Source: Endozoicomonas sp965196975 (GTDB lineage: Bacteria > Pseudomonadota > Gammaproteobacteria > Pseudomonadales > Endozoicomonadaceae). Taken from it: a stretch of 64,000 nucleotides of DNA. The DNA is taken from NCBI RefSeq assembly GCF_965196975.1, contig NZ_OZ239981.1, positions 992,001 through 1,056,000 on the forward strand, read 5' to 3'. Made by a program: the position numbers and the translations under genes. Under the pieces are notes generated by a model. It had not been told where the DNA came from and searched no databases. It saw only the letters and a list, made by a program, of their open reading frames with translations. The number at the start of each line of letters is the position of its first letter. The stretch's first letter is position 1. Below, one piece after another: positions 8,407-16,426 of this stretch.

Positions 8407-9789
8407 TTGATGGACAATACCGTTCTGCTCCCCGGCAGCGTGATCTTTGAATGGAACGGTGAAACCTACTTTGACCGGGACGGTTCTCTCTATAAAAACC
8501 TGAGTACCGAAACCAATGCCGGGGTTCAGGTCGGCAGGGTTGATTACAGCGGTGGTATAGCGACACTGGCGAGCTATCCCGAAGGAACGGTCAATACGGC
8601 CACCATTCAGGCAGCGGCGACTATCGGCGTTGGCTTTAAGATTGATGCGGTCGCCTTCCGAACGCCCGGTGCTCCGATCCGTCATGGCAGTTTGCAGCTC
8701 ACGGCCGTTCGGGTAGATAACGGGGACATTATCACGGCAACGGCGGATTTTAATGGCGAGTTCAATACCGCAGAAGTGGTCGGAAAAATAGACGTAACCA
8801 CAGGCTGGTGTGAGCTTCAATTCACTGATGGTTCAGACCCGATTTACGTTATCCCGCAAAGCGTCCGTTATAACTGCGTGGTGGAAACCAGCCTGCCGCT
8901 CGATGCGGAATTAATTGGCCTTGATCCGGTGCGTCTCCCTCCTGATGGACGGGTCCCTATCTATCGAGCCGGGGATATTGTAGTCATCAGCCACACGGCA
9001 AGCACCGATGCAGGTACACCAACCGCCGGTCAGGTGATCAACCTGGTACGTGACCATCAGGCAGAAATTGTCGTGGAAGACAGCAGCGGGGCTCTGCTGG
9101 CCAGCGATCAATACACCGTCGATAGAGAGACTGGAACCGTGACCTTTGCCGATCCGTTGAGCCTGATTGATGCTGGCAGTAATCCCCTGACTGCACCTTT
9201 CACCATTAAGGATCGGGTCGAGCACATGAGCGTATTAAGTGACGTTCAGATCAACGGCGACCTCTCCATTATCTCCCCGGTGCCTTGGGATTTACCCGCC
9301 TCCGAAACTACGGTCAGCAGTGCAGTCGTCTATGGCGATCTTCAGGCGAGAGTGAAGAATTTCTTCAGCCAGAAGGTATGGGACAACGGCGACCCGAACT
9401 GGACTGATCACCGGGTTGGGGATCAGACCACGGCGCAATACAACACTATCAACTATCCGGTGGAAGTGACCAACAAGGGAGCCATCTATGGTAAGTGGGC
9501 GATCATTTTCACCAGTGGTTCAGCCTTTCAGATTGTTGAAGAAAAGCTCGGGATCATCGCAACCGGCAACACCATTGCTGATGCAGCGCCACTTAACCCG
9601 GAAACAGGTGTGCCTTTCTTCACTATCCGGGCTGATGGTTGGGGATCTGGCTGGGCAGCGGGGAACGCTATCCGATTTAATACCGATGGTTGCCTTGCAC
9701 CAATCTGGATTTGTCGGACGGTTCTCGCCGGTCAGGGAACAGAGACCAATGATGATTTTACGCTTCAGATCAGGGGGGATGCTGACTGA
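8407..9789 (+). CDS. Large tail/fibre protein copy 2, C-terminal half after nonsense codon
   Basis: This frame is continuous with the gene starting at 6265. Codons 8218-8406 are open and encode tail-like sequence (TYPEYVIKQTFNGYV...), so the true gene is 6265-9789 with one TAA at 8215. The first possible restart is TTG 8407 or ATG 8410, with no good Shine-Dalgarno site. The segment is rich in beta-strand-like, Asp/Gly/Thr-rich sequence and carries a pattern typical of phage baseplate or fibre proteins. It overlaps the next gene by the TGATG at 9787-9791. Either it is a broken remnant or low-level readthrough gives the full protein. Confidence 0.65.
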   Translation: MMDNTVLLPGSVIFEWNGETYFDRDGSLYKNLSTETNAGVQVGRVDYSGGIATLASYPEGTVNTATIQAAATIGVGFKIDAVAFRTPGAPIRHGSLQLTAVRVDNGDIITATADFNGEFNTAEVVGKIDVTTGWCELQFTDGSDPIYVIPQSVRYNCVVETSLPLDAELIGLDPVRLPPDGRVPIYRAGDIVVISHTASTDAGTPTAGQVINLVRDHQAEIVVEDSSGALLASDQYTVDRETGTVTFADPLSLIDAGSNPLTAPFTIKDRVEHMSVLSDVQINGDLSIISPVPWDLPASETTVSSAVVYGDLQARVKNFFSQKVWDNGDPNWTDHRVGDQTTAQYNTINYPVEVTNKGAIYGKWAIIFTSGSAFQIVEEKLGIIATGNTIADAAPLNPETGVPFFTIRADGWGSGWAAGNAIRFNTDGCLAPIWICRTVLAGQGTETNDDFTLQIRGDAD

Positions 9790-11027
9790 TGGCTGGAATA
9801 TGGTTTCCCGAAGATAACGTTGCAGGAACGCTATCTACGCCTCGAATTTATGCTGCAGATAATGAGGCGTTTAATTCGTCAGTTTCCGAGCTTCATTTTG
9901 TAATGACGTTGATTTTGCATGAGTCAACGGCGACAAAAAGTGTTCCGCTTTTAAATATCGATGGCTTTGCAACTACAACTGGTAATTCTGTTTATCGGAC
10001 AGATATTTGGGTTGAAAATGGGGTTTTAAATTATCGAACGGAAAGGTCTAGTGATGGCCGTGTAGGAACAAAGGGAGAATCAACTACCCTATTGCCGACA
10101 GGTGTGCCTATTGAAATCGTAATCACTATGAATGCGAGCCGGAGTTATACACCTGATAAGTTGGTCATGCACATCAATGGCACACGAGATACTGTTGTTA
10201 ATTTGCAATCAAGTAAAAACTATACCTTTCCCTGGTATAGTTATCAGGAAGTCTCTCTGGGCTATGCATCGAAGACGAATACCTTTGCAGCAGGTCTATT
10301 AATTACAGACTTTCACCTATCCAATATTTATAACTCATCACCAGTAAAAAATACGTCCGCAAGTAGTACCTACCAGACGATATGGAACTCTGATTTTGAG
10401 AATGTGGCTGAACCTCTAAAAATCACTACCCGGCGGAATAACATAGACAGCAGTCTAACTTGGGCTAATACCGATGATACAAAGGTCATCTGGACTGATG
10501 GTAATGCTATCCCTTCAGCTGGTGGTGGCGGTGGTGATGCCGGAGCCGGGGGGATTATCATTCCCGGTAATGGCAACACCACACAGGTTCAGGGTGTCAT
10601 TACAGAGAATGATCTTTTTGTTGCCCGGAGAGTCATTGCTATTACCGAGGCGCAGCTGGCAGTGACCGATAGCGAATTGACCAAACATGCTGTTCTCGAT
10701 AGCACTGTCAGCAGTGATGTTGATGGAACCTATACCTTGGATACCAGCCCTTACGAGGGCGCAGTAATGGTAATGGCAACGGATGAATATGGCTCTGTCT
10801 GGCAACCAGATACAGCCTATGTTGTCGGTGATGTTATCAGGCCTGCAAACTTTCAAGGCTATGTCTACCAATGCACTCTCGCTGGCACCACTGGCAATAC
10901 AGAACCGGTCTGGTGGTATGAGACTGATACGAGCCAGACGATAGGTACTGCTCAATTCAAAGCAAAACCGTTTAGCCGTCCACTGGTACACGGTCCAATA
11001 ATCCCAACCATCATTCCTACCAGCTGA
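9789..11027 (+). CDS. Tail fibre/lectin-like protein with carbohydrate-binding-like C-terminus
   Basis: A 412-residue protein translationally coupled to the preceding gene (TGATG). Residues about 35-200 resemble a concanavalin/LamG-type beta sandwich (LHFVMTLILHES, WVENGVLNYR, SLGYASKTNT). A Gly-rich linker follows (GGGGGDAGAGG, around 245). Residues about 345-400 (WQPDTAYVVGDVIRP, then GYVYQCTLAGTTGNTEPVW) have the look of small carbohydrate-binding modules found on chitinases and phage tail tips. I infer a receptor-binding role against surface glycans. The fold assignments are by eye only. Confidence 0.65.
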   Translation: MAGIWFPEDNVAGTLSTPRIYAADNEAFNSSVSELHFVMTLILHESTATKSVPLLNIDGFATTTGNSVYRTDIWVENGVLNYRTERSSDGRVGTKGESTTLLPTGVPIEIVITMNASRSYTPDKLVMHINGTRDTVVNLQSSKNYTFPWYSYQEVSLGYASKTNTFAAGLLITDFHLSNIYNSSPVKNTSASSTYQTIWNSDFENVAEPLKITTRRNNIDSSLTWANTDDTKVIWTDGNAIPSAGGGGGDAGAGGIIIPGNGNTTQVQGVITENDLFVARRVIAITEAQLAVTDSELTKHAVLDSTVSSDVDGTYTLDTSPYEGAVMVMATDEYGSVWQPDTAYVVGDVIRPANFQGYVYQCTLAGTTGNTEPVWWYETDTSQTIGTAQFKAKPFSRPLVHGPIIPTIIPTS

Positions 11028-11032
11028 TAACG

Positions 11033-11551
11033 ATGGCTTACCTACCAAACAAAGCTGATTTTGCTTTCGGCCTTGATCCTTATGTGCCGGTTACTGACTT
11101 CGCTTTCTATCCAGAAAAGAAATACGCCTTTGTCACACCGCCTTCGGTCGTCAGTGTTTACCAAGGGCGTTGGGATACCGGCCTCAGTAGCCAGCAAAGC
11201 AGCCTGGTGGCTTATGGCGTAAGTTTGCCCGTTAGTCGTAGCCGGCCACAAACTAGCCAGCAGGCAACACCTCTGAAAGCCTTGCCAATGGGGCTATTTT
11301 GGGGGGAGGTGACTAAAAATAGTGCCGTTGTCAGTTTTAGTCATGGTGAGTCGGTAGCCAAACGCAGTTCAAAAAATAGCCTTTGGAAACATACCAACCT
11401 GCAGGATGTTAAACACTCGCAACGTTGGGATCACTCAATAAGGGCTACTGATGAGAGCACCGTTGATCGTTGGCAAACAGGAAGGCCTGAAGATCGGAAA
11501 AAGCAAAACAGTATTCGTCGTGTTGATGAATTTAGCCACCACATGAATTAG
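11033..11551 (+). CDS. Hypothetical tail-module protein
   Basis: A 172-residue protein starting 5 bp after the previous stop, so in the same operon. I do not recognise a domain. The N-terminal half has aromatic, beta-like sequence (FGLDPYVPVTDFAFYPEKKYAF), and the C-terminal 70 residues are strongly charged (KRSSKNSLWKHTN..., RPEDRKKQNSIRR). The next gene originally began 2 bp after its stop, at ATG 11554. Gene order suggests a tail-tip or hub accessory protein. Confidence 0.6.
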   Translation: MAYLPNKADFAFGLDPYVPVTDFAFYPEKKYAFVTPPSVVSVYQGRWDTGLSSQQSSLVAYGVSLPVSRSRPQTSQQATPLKALPMGLFWGEVTKNSAVVSFSHGESVAKRSSKNSLWKHTNLQDVKHSQRWDHSIRATDESTVDRWQTGRPEDRKKQNSIRRVDEFSHHMN

Positions 11552-11575
11552 ACATGCTCGGCTACTTGATGCCAG

Positions 11576-13174
11576 GTAACTATTCAGCACCCTTCATATA
11601 AATCTGGAATTTTCTGATTTTTCGACCATCATCTTATACTCAATTTTTCTAACAAATCTCCAGTATGGAACCAGACTTCCCAGCTACTCCGTTTACCGAA
11701 GCTCTCCTTAAAGAGAATGAAGAGCTTCGGACCGAGAATGCGCTTTTACGGGAACGTTGCAGCGAACTGGAAGAAAGGGTTAATAAAAACAGTCAAAACA
11801 GTAGTAAGCCACCATCGTCAGATGGTTATCAAAAGCCCAGTAAAAAAGGGAGTGATAAAGGTGATACATCTTCCAAAGAAGCCCCCTGCTCCTCACAGGA
11901 AACACCGAACCCCAAAAGCCTTAGACCATCTTCAGGCAATAAACCAGGTGGCCAGAAAGGTCATCAAGGCTCTTGTTTGAGACGTGTCGCCTTACCCGAT
12001 TATGTCAGGCATCTGAAGGTTGAAAAATGTTGCTGTTGCCAGTCTTCGCTTATCGATATTAAACCCACCAAATACATTGAGCGACAGGTTTTTGATCCAG
12101 GTAGACCCGGAGAATTTGAAGTTACCGCGTACTGGGCAGACGTTAAAGTATGTCCTTGTGGTAAACGGAACACCGCTGAGTTTCCCCAAGGAGTGAAAGC
12201 CGCTGCTCAATACGGAGAAGTGACTCAGGCAATGGCTGTTCATTTAAACCAGTATCACTTCATCCCATATCACCGGGTGTCTGAGTATTTCAATACTATT
12301 TATTGCATGAGTGTCAGCGCAGGCTCTGTTGCCAATTTTGTTGCCTATACCCATGAGAACCTGGCCTCTACTGAGCAGAGTATCCGCGATGCTTTACAAG
12401 AAAGTCCGGTTGCAGGAGCGGATGAAACTGGCATGCGGGTTGACGGTTCACTGTGGTGGTTACACATTATGCGAGATGACCAATGGACGCTTTACTACCT
12501 CTCAGAAAGGCGAGGTTGTGAAGCAATGGATGCAATGGGCATCCTGCTGACTTTTGCAGGCATTCTGGTTCACGATCATTGGAAGTCCTACTTTGCCTAT
12601 GCGGCAGTGCATGTGCTTTGTAATGCCCATCATCTGAGAGAGCTTCAGGGAGTTGTCGATAGGGATGCGAATAAGCTGGCTCTGCGGCTGATGAAATTGC
12701 TTACGCTCTCCTGGCACTTCTGCAAGAAATACAAAGCAGCCGGTCTGACTCAAATGCCTGGTGCAATACAGCTTCGCATTGAGACGATATACGACCAAAT
12801 CCTTCAAAGGGCTCTCACGAAGGAAACCGCTTATATGGAAAAACAACGACAGGTGCTTGGACGTAAGAAGGTCAGGAATACCAAGGCCTACAACCTGTTC
12901 AAAAGGCTTATTGAGTTTAAGGTTGAAACGTTGCGCTTCATGTCGGACTTTTCAATTCCCTTCGATAACAATGGCAGTGAACGTGATGCCAGGATGGCCA
13001 AACTTAAGCAGAAGATCTCAGGCTGCTTCAGAAGCGAAGACGGAGGTACCATGTTTACCCGAATCCGAAGCTATTTATCATCTGCTAAAAAGCAGGGGTT
13101 GAACATATTTCAGGCGCTTCTTAAAGCGGTTCGAAATTACAACAATACGCCTTTGCTGGGTGCTGAATAGTTAC
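11576..13174 (+). mobile_element. IS66-family insertion sequence, copy 2
   Basis: A 1599-bp element with the same 17-bp inverted repeats as copy 1, flanked by the 8-bp duplication GATGCCAG (11568-11575 and 13175-13182). The target was codons 5-8 of the downstream hub-like gene: without the element, ATG 11554 reads M-L-G-Y-L-M-P-G-G-N in frame. The duplication reproduces an ATG at 13176 immediately after the element, so the gene lost five residues but kept a start codon. Confidence 0.95.
11665..13170 (+). CDS. IS66-family transposase (TnpC type)
   Basis: 501 residues, identical in sequence to the transposase of the copy at 541-2139, with the same zinc-binding and DDE motifs. The TAG stop at 13168-13170 lies within the terminal repeat. 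Only 5 bp separate it from ATG 13176 of the interrupted hub-like gene, so translation could pass from the transposase to that gene by termination-reinitiation. Confidence 0.95.
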   Translation: MEPDFPATPFTEALLKENEELRTENALLRERCSELEERVNKNSQNSSKPPSSDGYQKPSKKGSDKGDTSSKEAPCSSQETPNPKSLRPSSGNKPGGQKGHQGSCLRRVALPDYVRHLKVEKCCCCQSSLIDIKPTKYIERQVFDPGRPGEFEVTAYWADVKVCPCGKRNTAEFPQGVKAAAQYGEVTQAMAVHLNQYHFIPYHRVSEYFNTIYCMSVSAGSVANFVAYTHENLASTEQSIRDALQESPVAGADETGMRVDGSLWWLHIMRDDQWTLYYLSERRGCEAMDAMGILLTFAGILVHDHWKSYFAYAAVHVLCNAHHLRELQGVVDRDANKLALRLMKLLTLSWHFCKKYKAAGLTQMPGAIQLRIETIYDQILQRALTKETAYMEKQRQVLGRKKVRNTKAYNLFKRLIEFKVETLRFMSDFSIPFDNNGSERDARMAKLKQKISGCFRSEDGGTMFTRIRSYLSSAKKQGLNIFQALLKAVRNYNNTPLLGAE

Positions 13175-13175
13175 G

Positions 13176-14498
13176 ATGCCAGGTGGAAATGCAGTCAGCT
13201 TTCTTTTTAAAGGTCGGCCTTATTCGCCTGATATCACCCCGGAAGTCTATTTCAAAATAGATTGGCGATTAGAGCGAAAGGTAATACAGCCGAGAGACAG
13301 CAAGCTTCTCTCAAACTTCCAGAGCAACCGCCGGGAAGATCAGCCGGTCATTTTGCCGTGGGGTATCGGACAGAAAGCCAAGGATGAGAGCGTTACCGGC
13401 AACTATGGCGGTGAGACCGCCCCAAACATTATTGTTAAGCCGGAGCCAGAGCAGCCAGAGATCAGGGAGAGTTATCTGCTAATGAACATTATCACCACTG
13501 TCGTATTGCCTGCCCGGACACCGCTCGAACTTCCCTCAATGGAAATCAGTCTGGATATTGATAGCTTCTCATGGAGCTTTACCGGAGAGCTTTGGGGCGC
13601 TTCCAATATCGCACTGGTAGAACCGGACGAGAACGGTCCGAAGCAGATCGAGGTGGATATCAACGGCTGGAAGTGGATCTTCATTATTGAGCGTTACAGC
13701 ACAAACAGACGGTTCGGGGATGAGCGTTATACCCTCTATGGCAGCAGCCGAACCCAACTGCTCGCAGCCCCCTATGCGCCACAACGAAGCAAGAGCAACA
13801 GCGCCAACCTCAACGCCAAACAGGCCATTACCGAAGAACTGGCTAACACTGGCTTTACGGCAACCTACCCTGACCTGAGCGACTACAGCACACCCGATTG
13901 GATCATGCCCGGAGGTTCGTTCAGCTATCAGAACCAGACCGCTATGCAGGTAGTGGCCAAGATCGCAACTACAGCTGGATCGGTGATCATTCCAAGCCGT
14001 GATAACGACCAGGTGAGCATACAGCCCCGTTATCCTGCCAGCCCTTGGCACTGGAATACTGCCACAATGGATAAGATCGTTCCGGCAAGTATGGTCATTA
14101 GTTTAAGCGCTAACTGGCGACCGGAGCAGGCTTACAATGCCGTTTATGTCTCTGGCACCAATGCTGGAGTAGCGGTAAATGTTAAGCGCACAGGCAGTGC
14201 CGGTGATAACCCAGCACCGGATATTCTGGAAGACTGGTTGACAGAAACACAGGTCAATACTGAGCGAGGCCGAAATGAGCTGGCCAAGGGCGGCAACCAG
14301 AGCATTACCACCATTGAACTGCCATTGACCGACACCAACACGGTACCTGGCTTAATTGAGCCGGGTATGCTGGTGGAAGTTCAGGATACGCTTTTAGGAG
14401 AGAGTGGGAGCTGGCAAGCCCTTTGTCTGGCGACCAGCATCAGTGCAAGTGGCGTGGGGAATGTTGTTCAGTCAGTAGAGCTCGAGCGGCATTATTAA
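13176..14498 (+). CDS. Tail hub/baseplate-like protein, 5' end displaced by IS66
   Basis: A 440-residue protein. The middle (residues about 110-300) has a layout typical of phage tail hub proteins of the gpD/late-control type: domain with TRTQLLAAPYAP-like linker, then repeats of QTAMQVVAKIATTAGSVIIPSRDN. The C-terminal part has NTVPGLIEPGMLVEVQD, a common hub-domain ending. The original start was probably ATG 11554, now separated by IS66. The present ATG lies in the target duplication with no Shine-Dalgarno site, so expression is likely reduced or tied to transposase translation. Function inferred from pattern and position. Confidence 0.6.
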   Translation: MPGGNAVSFLFKGRPYSPDITPEVYFKIDWRLERKVIQPRDSKLLSNFQSNRREDQPVILPWGIGQKAKDESVTGNYGGETAPNIIVKPEPEQPEIRESYLLMNIITTVVLPARTPLELPSMEISLDIDSFSWSFTGELWGASNIALVEPDENGPKQIEVDINGWKWIFIIERYSTNRRFGDERYTLYGSSRTQLLAAPYAPQRSKSNSANLNAKQAITEELANTGFTATYPDLSDYSTPDWIMPGGSFSYQNQTAMQVVAKIATTAGSVIIPSRDNDQVSIQPRYPASPWHWNTATMDKIVPASMVISLSANWRPEQAYNAVYVSGTNAGVAVNVKRTGSAGDNPAPDILEDWLTETQVNTERGRNELAKGGNQSITTIELPLTDTNTVPGLIEPGMLVEVQDTLLGESGSWQALCLATSISASGVGNVVQSVELERHY

Positions 14499-14504
14499 AA
14501 AGTG

Positions 14505-14524
14505 CCCAGTATGGTAATACTGGG
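14505..14524. terminator. Perfect 8-bp hairpin after the hub-like gene
   Basis: CCCAGTAT-GGTA-ATACTGGG forms an 8-bp stem with a 4-nt loop just after the stop codon at 14498. There is no U tract afterwards, so it may be a processing or attenuation element and not a full intrinsic terminator. Confidence 0.45.
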
Positions 14525-14584
14525 ACTTAAGCGCATTGGTTTGTCATTAAAACGACAGGTTAAACATAGTCTATGGAGGGAATT

Positions 14585-14818
14585 ATGGCAACGACCAATA
14601 TCTGGCAACAGTTCAAGGCACTCTTACCTGAAGGCTCCCGAATAGTCGCAATTATCAAAGCCAACAACGGCAATGGCACCAGCCAGGCAGAGCTAAGGGA
14701 TGGTTCGGTTATTACCGTCAACGGCGAGTCAGTAGCTACCGGACAAAAAGCATTTATTCAGGATGGAGAGATAAAAGGTACTGCGCCGAGTCTGGCGCAG
14801 TATGAGGTAGACGTTTAG
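14585..14818 (+). CDS. Small hypothetical phage protein
   Basis: A 77-residue protein (MATTNIWQQFKALLPEGSRI...). ATG 14585 is chosen over the in-frame ATG 14573 because GGAGGG at 14575-14580 makes a good Shine-Dalgarno site for it. It has an alternating beta pattern (SRIVAIIKANNGNGTSQAELRDGSVITVNGES), is probably a small oligosaccharide-binding-like or structural protein, and is the last gene of this tail operon. It has no recognised family. It ends 3 bp from the convergent HigA-like gene, which marks the right edge of the prophage sequence I can see. Confidence 0.65.
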   Translation: MATTNIWQQFKALLPEGSRIVAIIKANNGNGTSQAELRDGSVITVNGESVATGQKAFIQDGEIKGTAPSLAQYEVDV

Positions 14819-14821
14819 GTA

Positions 14822-16036
14822 TTATGAAAGGAACAGAGGAGAAACCTTAGTCAATTGCTTTCGCACCTTCTTCCATTGGTTATGCTCTTTGGCAAAACGT
14901 CCGAAGACAATAGCAGGGGCGATGCTGAGAGATTTTGCCAGGGCCAGCATTTCAGGCATTGAGGCTGTGATATCGAGATTCCAAGCAGTTCCAGGGATTA
15001 AGCAATCACGAGCCATCGCATTGGCTTCGTCTTCTTTATGATCATTTGACACAATATCAAGATCATCCAAAAACCATTCACAACTGCCGTCAAAATGAAG
15101 AGCAATATGCGCCAGCTCATGCATGAGTGTAAACCAGAAATTATCCAGCCGGTCATGACGTAATGTTAAGGCGATAACTGGATTGCCATTAGGACTCATA
15201 CAGACTGCACCATCCAGATAGGTCTTCTCTAGATGTGGCTCTATAATTAAATGGATGCCATGGTTGGCAAGAAACTCCTTGGCAATTAAAGGACCCTTAT
15301 TAGACCAAGATTCTTTTGCTAGACGCGTCATAAACTCGGTATCAACAGTGCCCCTTTGATAATTAACGGTTAGATTTTGTCCTTCTACTTCTTTGAGGAC
15401 TTTAACCTGCCATGCCCACAGGGCGAGTGGGTTTACCTGTTTGTCATTATTATTCAAATGAGCAGAAGTGCGCATCATTGCTGGGCTGAGCTGAAAGCTG
15501 CCTTTCAGAGTGTCTAAAAAGTCCCTTACTCGATCTTCAGCATAAAGCTTGAGCTCTCTGAGAGGCTCAGTACTGTTGCTAAAGTAGCCATTCTCCAGCA
15601 TATTTTTGAGGGGGAAAGCATGCCAGTCAATCGAAGCATCTTCACTGGTTACGATGTCTCTCGCAAGCTCAGTATCTTGAATAAGAACATCAGCGGGAAT
15701 ACCAAGCCCATGATGCAGCTTACGAATCATCCCCAAGCTCAAGGCGCGTTTGCCATTCAGTACTTCTGAAACCCTCGACTGGGAGCCAAAATAAGTGACC
15801 ATATCCTTACGGGTCAGTCCCTGCTGTTCCATCCTGAACTTAATAGCTTCGACAGGGTGAGGCTTATCGATGGGGAAGTGGATATTCTCATACTGTTCGA
15901 TAAGAACAGAAAGCACTTCGAGCTCGTTGTCCTCATCTGAACCTTCAGCAGGATCCTGATCCATGAGGGCCATAAGGCGCGCCATTGCCTCAGCATGATC
16001 CTGTTCAGTCTTGATGACCTTGATTACAGACATCAT
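14822..16036 (-). CDS. higA: HigA-like antitoxin fused to ImmA/IrrE-type metallopeptidase
   Basis: A 404-residue fusion. Residues about 35-125 match the long HigA-type helix-turn-helix regulators (AIKFRMEQQGLTRKDMVTYFG, then SRVSEVLNGKRALS). Residues about 240-400 are an ImmA/IrrE-type domain with the zinc site HELAH at 306-310 and a downstream glutamate in KEDEANAMARD. Such proteins neutralise the toxin and repress their own operon; the peptidase may cleave a partner protein. AGGAGG precedes the ATG. It lies 10 bp after the toxin gene, so toxin-first order as in higBA. What the peptidase acts on here is unknown. Confidence 0.85.
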   Translation of the reverse strand: MMSVIKVIKTEQDHAEAMARLMALMDQDPAEGSDEDNELEVLSVLIEQYENIHFPIDKPHPVEAIKFRMEQQGLTRKDMVTYFGSQSRVSEVLNGKRALSLGMIRKLHHGLGIPADVLIQDTELARDIVTSEDASIDWHAFPLKNMLENGYFSNSTEPLRELKLYAEDRVRDFLDTLKGSFQLSPAMMRTSAHLNNNDKQVNPLALWAWQVKVLKEVEGQNLTVNYQRGTVDTEFMTRLAKESWSNKGPLIAKEFLANHGIHLIIEPHLEKTYLDGAVCMSPNGNPVIALTLRHDRLDNFWFTLMHELAHIALHFDGSCEWFLDDLDIVSNDHKEDEANAMARDCLIPGTAWNLDITASMPEMLALAKSLSIAPAIVFGRFAKEHNQWKKVRKQLTKVSPLFLS

Positions 16037-16046
16037 ATTCCCCCTC

Positions 16047-16331
16047 CTAAAATTTCATTTTGCTGTACTCCGCATGGGTACCGACCCATTCAACAGCAGC
16101 AATTCCATTTCGATAGTGCACTTTCACGACCAGCCGATAGTGATTGCCCTTGATGTTGAAAATAACCCGATTATTCGGAATAAAATCGGCACTGTTATAG
16201 TGCTCCTTTATATCATGGGTTGTCTTCCAGTCTTTGTCATAGACCTCATGACACCAAGCATCCAAGGCTGGTTTTGCATCGGCATGTTTTTTCGAGAACT
16301 TATCCAGTTTGTCTTTACCTATGACTTTCAT
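16047..16331 (-). CDS. higB: HigB-type toxin (mRNA interferase)
   Basis: A 94-residue basic protein of the HigB_toxin family (PF09907): DAWCHEVYDKDWKTTHDIK, then NNRVIFNIKGNHYRLVVKVHYR and a C-terminal EWVGTHAEY. Family members are RelE-fold endoribonucleases that cut mRNA on the ribosome. It is full length for the family and is the first gene of the operon with the HigA-ImmA fusion. Two inverted repeats (16344-16358 and 16372-16384) lie just upstream as likely autoregulatory operators. Confidence 0.88.
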   Translation of the reverse strand: MKVIGKDKLDKFSKKHADAKPALDAWCHEVYDKDWKTTHDIKEHYNSADFIPNNRVIFNIKGNHYRLVVKVHYRNGIAAVEWVGTHAEYSKMKF

Positions 16332-16343
16332 ACTAGCCCAAAG

Positions 16344-16384
16344 TTCCCAGATTGGGAATTATATATATTTATCCCTAAATGGGA
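16344..16384 (-). promoter_or_regulatory. Paired palindromic operators of the higB-higA operon
   Basis: TTCCCA-GAT-TGGGAA (16344-16358) and TCCC-TAAAT-GGGA (16372-16384) share the half-site TCCC. They bracket an AT-rich stretch that could hold the -10 region of the minus-strand promoter. The arrangement is typical of antitoxin-bound operators 13 bp upstream of the toxin gene. Confidence 0.6.
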
Positions 16385-16426
16385 ATGGATGATCGAAAAA
16401 AGAGCCAAACTATTTTTTAGAATGAC

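Noticed and set aside
7582..8820. 412-codon minus-strand frame opposite the fibre gene
   Set aside because: It crosses the nonsense site of the fibre gene and has no recognisable domain or ribosome-binding site; the plus strand shows homologous tail sequence.
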